Of a stretch of DNA of 64,000 bases, positions 63,601-64,000 are shown in pieces. Numbering within the stretch: position 1 is the first letter of the stretch; the number at the start of each line of letters is the position of its first letter. Under the pieces are notes generated by a model that made no database searches, had not been told where the DNA came from, and saw nothing but the letters and a program-made list of their open reading frames with translations. The DNA is taken from assembly GCA_943789465.1 (NCBI GenBank), contig CALSUF010000004.1, forward strand, positions 62,001 through 126,000, written 5' to 3'. This DNA comes from an uncultured Flavobacteriaceae bacterium (GTDB lineage: Bacteria; Bacteroidota; Bacteroidia; Flavobacteriales; Flavobacteriaceae). The position numbers were made by a program, and so were the translations under genes.

Positions 63601-63995
63601 AGCGTTTAAGTCTTTATACCCAACTGAATACTTTGAAAAATGAAGATGAATTACACTTATTTGAACGGGATTTAACAGATCGATTTGGACCTCTTCCAAC
63701 ACAAGTTGTAGATTTATTGGACAGTGTTCGGATCAAGTGGATAGCAACAACTTTAGGGTTTGAAAAAGTAGTCATGAAAAACCATAAATTAGTGGGCTAT
63801 TTTATCAGTGATCAAGAGAGTCGTTTTTATCAGAGTATTCATTTTTCAAAAGTATTGCAATACGTACAAGCACACCCCCAGTCCTGTGTAGTGAAAGAAA
63901 AACAAATGCGTGTGGGACTTCGATTATTAATGACATTTTCAAATATAAATTCCGTTCGGCAAGCTCTGGAGGCTTTGAAACCTATTTTTGCATAA
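60651..63995 (+). CDS. mfd: Transcription-repair coupling factor
   Basis: 1114 aa from a TTG start that follows an in-frame TAG, so no earlier start is possible. Order: UvrB-like N-terminus (VDVFSFSNDEPYRIEFFGDEVDSIR), RNA-polymerase-interacting domain (LTKLEVGDYITHIDHGIGKF, ~residue 435), then the RecG-like translocase with CGDVGFGKTEVALRAAF (Walker A), IVDEEQKFGV (DEEQ), TATPIPRTLQFSLM and QMRGRVGRSNK, and a C-terminal TRCF domain. It removes RNA polymerase stalled at lesions and recruits the UvrABC system. Intact end to end; it ends 5 bp before the window end. Confidence 0.96.
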   Translation: MSKTILSQVFQQSLIHQNLSTAISKSKEKIHLKGVLGSSLSFTIASVFKTTNQPFLLIFDNKEEAAYYLNDLEVLLDDKEVLFYPGSYRRPYQIEETDNANVLLRAEVLNRINSQKKPALVVTYPEALFEKVLSRKELEKSTFKVAVGEELSLDFFNEVLFEYQFKRVDFVTEPGEFSVRGGIVDVFSFSNDEPYRIEFFGDEVDSIRTFDIESQLSIKSIKKLQIIPNIEHKLLNETRQGFLEYISSNTVVFTKNITTFLDATDKLQEKASEAYDQLSTAINHSRPEDLFCTSHHFKSQLLNFSVVEFGSTAILALKKEQQLEVQVSPQPSFNKQFNLIIEDLNTHHDLGYQNYICCSNAQQAQRFYDIFETVDEEVHCQTIVLSLYQGFVDHDKKIVCYTDHQIFERYHKFHLKNGFSKKQSITLQELTKLEVGDYITHIDHGIGKFGGLQKIDVEGKKQEAIKLFYGERDILYLSIHALHKITKFNGKDGKSPKVYKLGSKAWKVLKQKTKSRVKEIAFNLIKLYAKRKLETGFRYNPDSSMQLELEASFVFEDTPDQMTATADIKADMESERPMDRLICGDVGFGKTEVALRAAFKAVDNGKQVAVLVPTTILAFQHAKTFKSRLKDFPVAVDYINRFKTTKQRKETLEQLESGKLDIIIGTHQLVNKSVKFKDLGLLIVDEEQKFGVAVKEKLKTLKDNVDVLTLTATPIPRTLQFSLMAARDLSVITTPPPNRFPIESIVIRLSEETIRDAIQYEIQRAGQVYFIHNRIENIKEVAGLLQRLVPDAKIRVGHGQMEGRKLEQLMLDFMGGEFDVLVSTTIVESGLDVPNANTIFINNANNFGLSDLHQMRGRVGRSNKKAFCYFITPDYHAMTDEARKRISALEQYTALGSGFNIAMKDLEIRGAGDLLGGEQSGFINDIGFETYQKILNEAIEELKETEFKSLYNEDINTKEFVRDVTIDTDFSLLFPDDYINNITERLSLYTQLNTLKNEDELHLFERDLTDRFGPLPTQVVDLLDSVRIKWIATTLGFEKVVMKNHKLVGYFISDQESRFYQSIHFSKVLQYVQAHPQSCVVKEKQMRVGLRLLMTFSNINSVRQALEALKPIFA

Positions 63996-64000
63996 CTCTT

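Noticed and set aside
1..64000. CRISPR array, rRNA operon, insertion sequence
   Set aside because: No regularly spaced repeats, no rRNA sequence and no transposase frame are visible in the window.

Overview
The window is low-GC DNA from a member of the Bacteroidetes, almost certainly family Flavobacteriaceae. The evidence is: TAnnTTTG-type promoter elements in front of tRNAs and housekeeping genes; several secreted proteins with a C-terminal type IX secretion (T9SS) tail; a ccoS-ccoNO-ccoQ-ccoP-ccoG-ccoH cytochrome cbb3 locus with fused CcoN and CcoO; DUF4271 beside hemD; a DUF1800/DUF1501 pair; and a DnaE that carries its own N-terminal exonuclease domain. Most of the window is ordinary chromosomal core.

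Layout. 1-6.9 kb: end of a metallo-beta-lactamase/rhodanese protein, tRNA-Arg(ACG) with a 16-bp copy of its 3' end 107 bp downstream, two secreted surface proteins (T9SS tail; MopE/FISUMP type), then a small accessory patch with a CI-like repressor facing a small putative DNA-binding gene, then galE. 6.9-17.5 kb: the complete cbb3 oxidase and assembly locus (reverse strand), a divergent FNR/CRP-type regulator with a matching dyad in front of ccoS, and apt. 17.5-25.5 kb: Ca/Na antiporter, small Cys-rich protein, PepSY protein, lipoprotein, hemD, DUF4271, glycosyltransferase, dihydroorotase, DUF4296 lipoprotein, short-chain dehydrogenase. 25.6-35.3 kb: tyrS, a LuxE-like gene, two T9SS proteins, a two-component system, trmB, a LysE-family exporter and an alkyltransferase-like gene. 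35.4-38.2 kb: mrp-nifU(C)-reductase-ferredoxin cluster. 38.2-42.8 kb: SGNH lipoprotein, glutaryl-CoA dehydrogenase, trmN6, rimM, rpsP and a lipoprotein. 42.8-45.5 kb: a decayed accessory stretch with a formylglycine-generating-enzyme-like lipoprotein, a broken alpha-hydroxy-acid oxidase and a Fic-protein tail. 45.6-64 kb: dnaE, trxA, DUF58, tRNA-Asp, DUF1800/DUF1501, M1 peptidase, DUF456, acyl-CoA thioesterase, a toxin-antitoxin pair, TerB-like protein and mfd.

The most striking observation is that five genes between 26.3 and 34.7 kb (tyrS, a T9SS protein, the sensor kinase, trmB, the LysE-family exporter) are each broken by exactly one extra base, while the large genes elsewhere (dnaE, mfd, ccoNO, ccoI) are intact. 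Because tyrS is essential, a local base-calling or assembly artefact is the leading explanation. True decay is seen only around 42.8-45.2 kb.

Functionally, the cbb3 cluster and the FNR-like regulator form a microaerobic respiration module: CcoI imports copper, CcoS, CcoG and CcoH assist assembly, CcoNO, Q and P form the enzyme, and the regulator probably acts at the dyad in front of ccoS. Mrp, the NifU C-terminal protein, the flavoprotein reductase and the ferredoxin look like an iron-sulfur supply and electron transfer unit. I found no clearly new multi-gene system. The best candidates for under-described biology are the cupin-like gene inside the cco operon, the repressor patch near 5 kb, a two-TM microprotein near 4.9 kb, and the formylglycine-enzyme locus at 43-45 kb.
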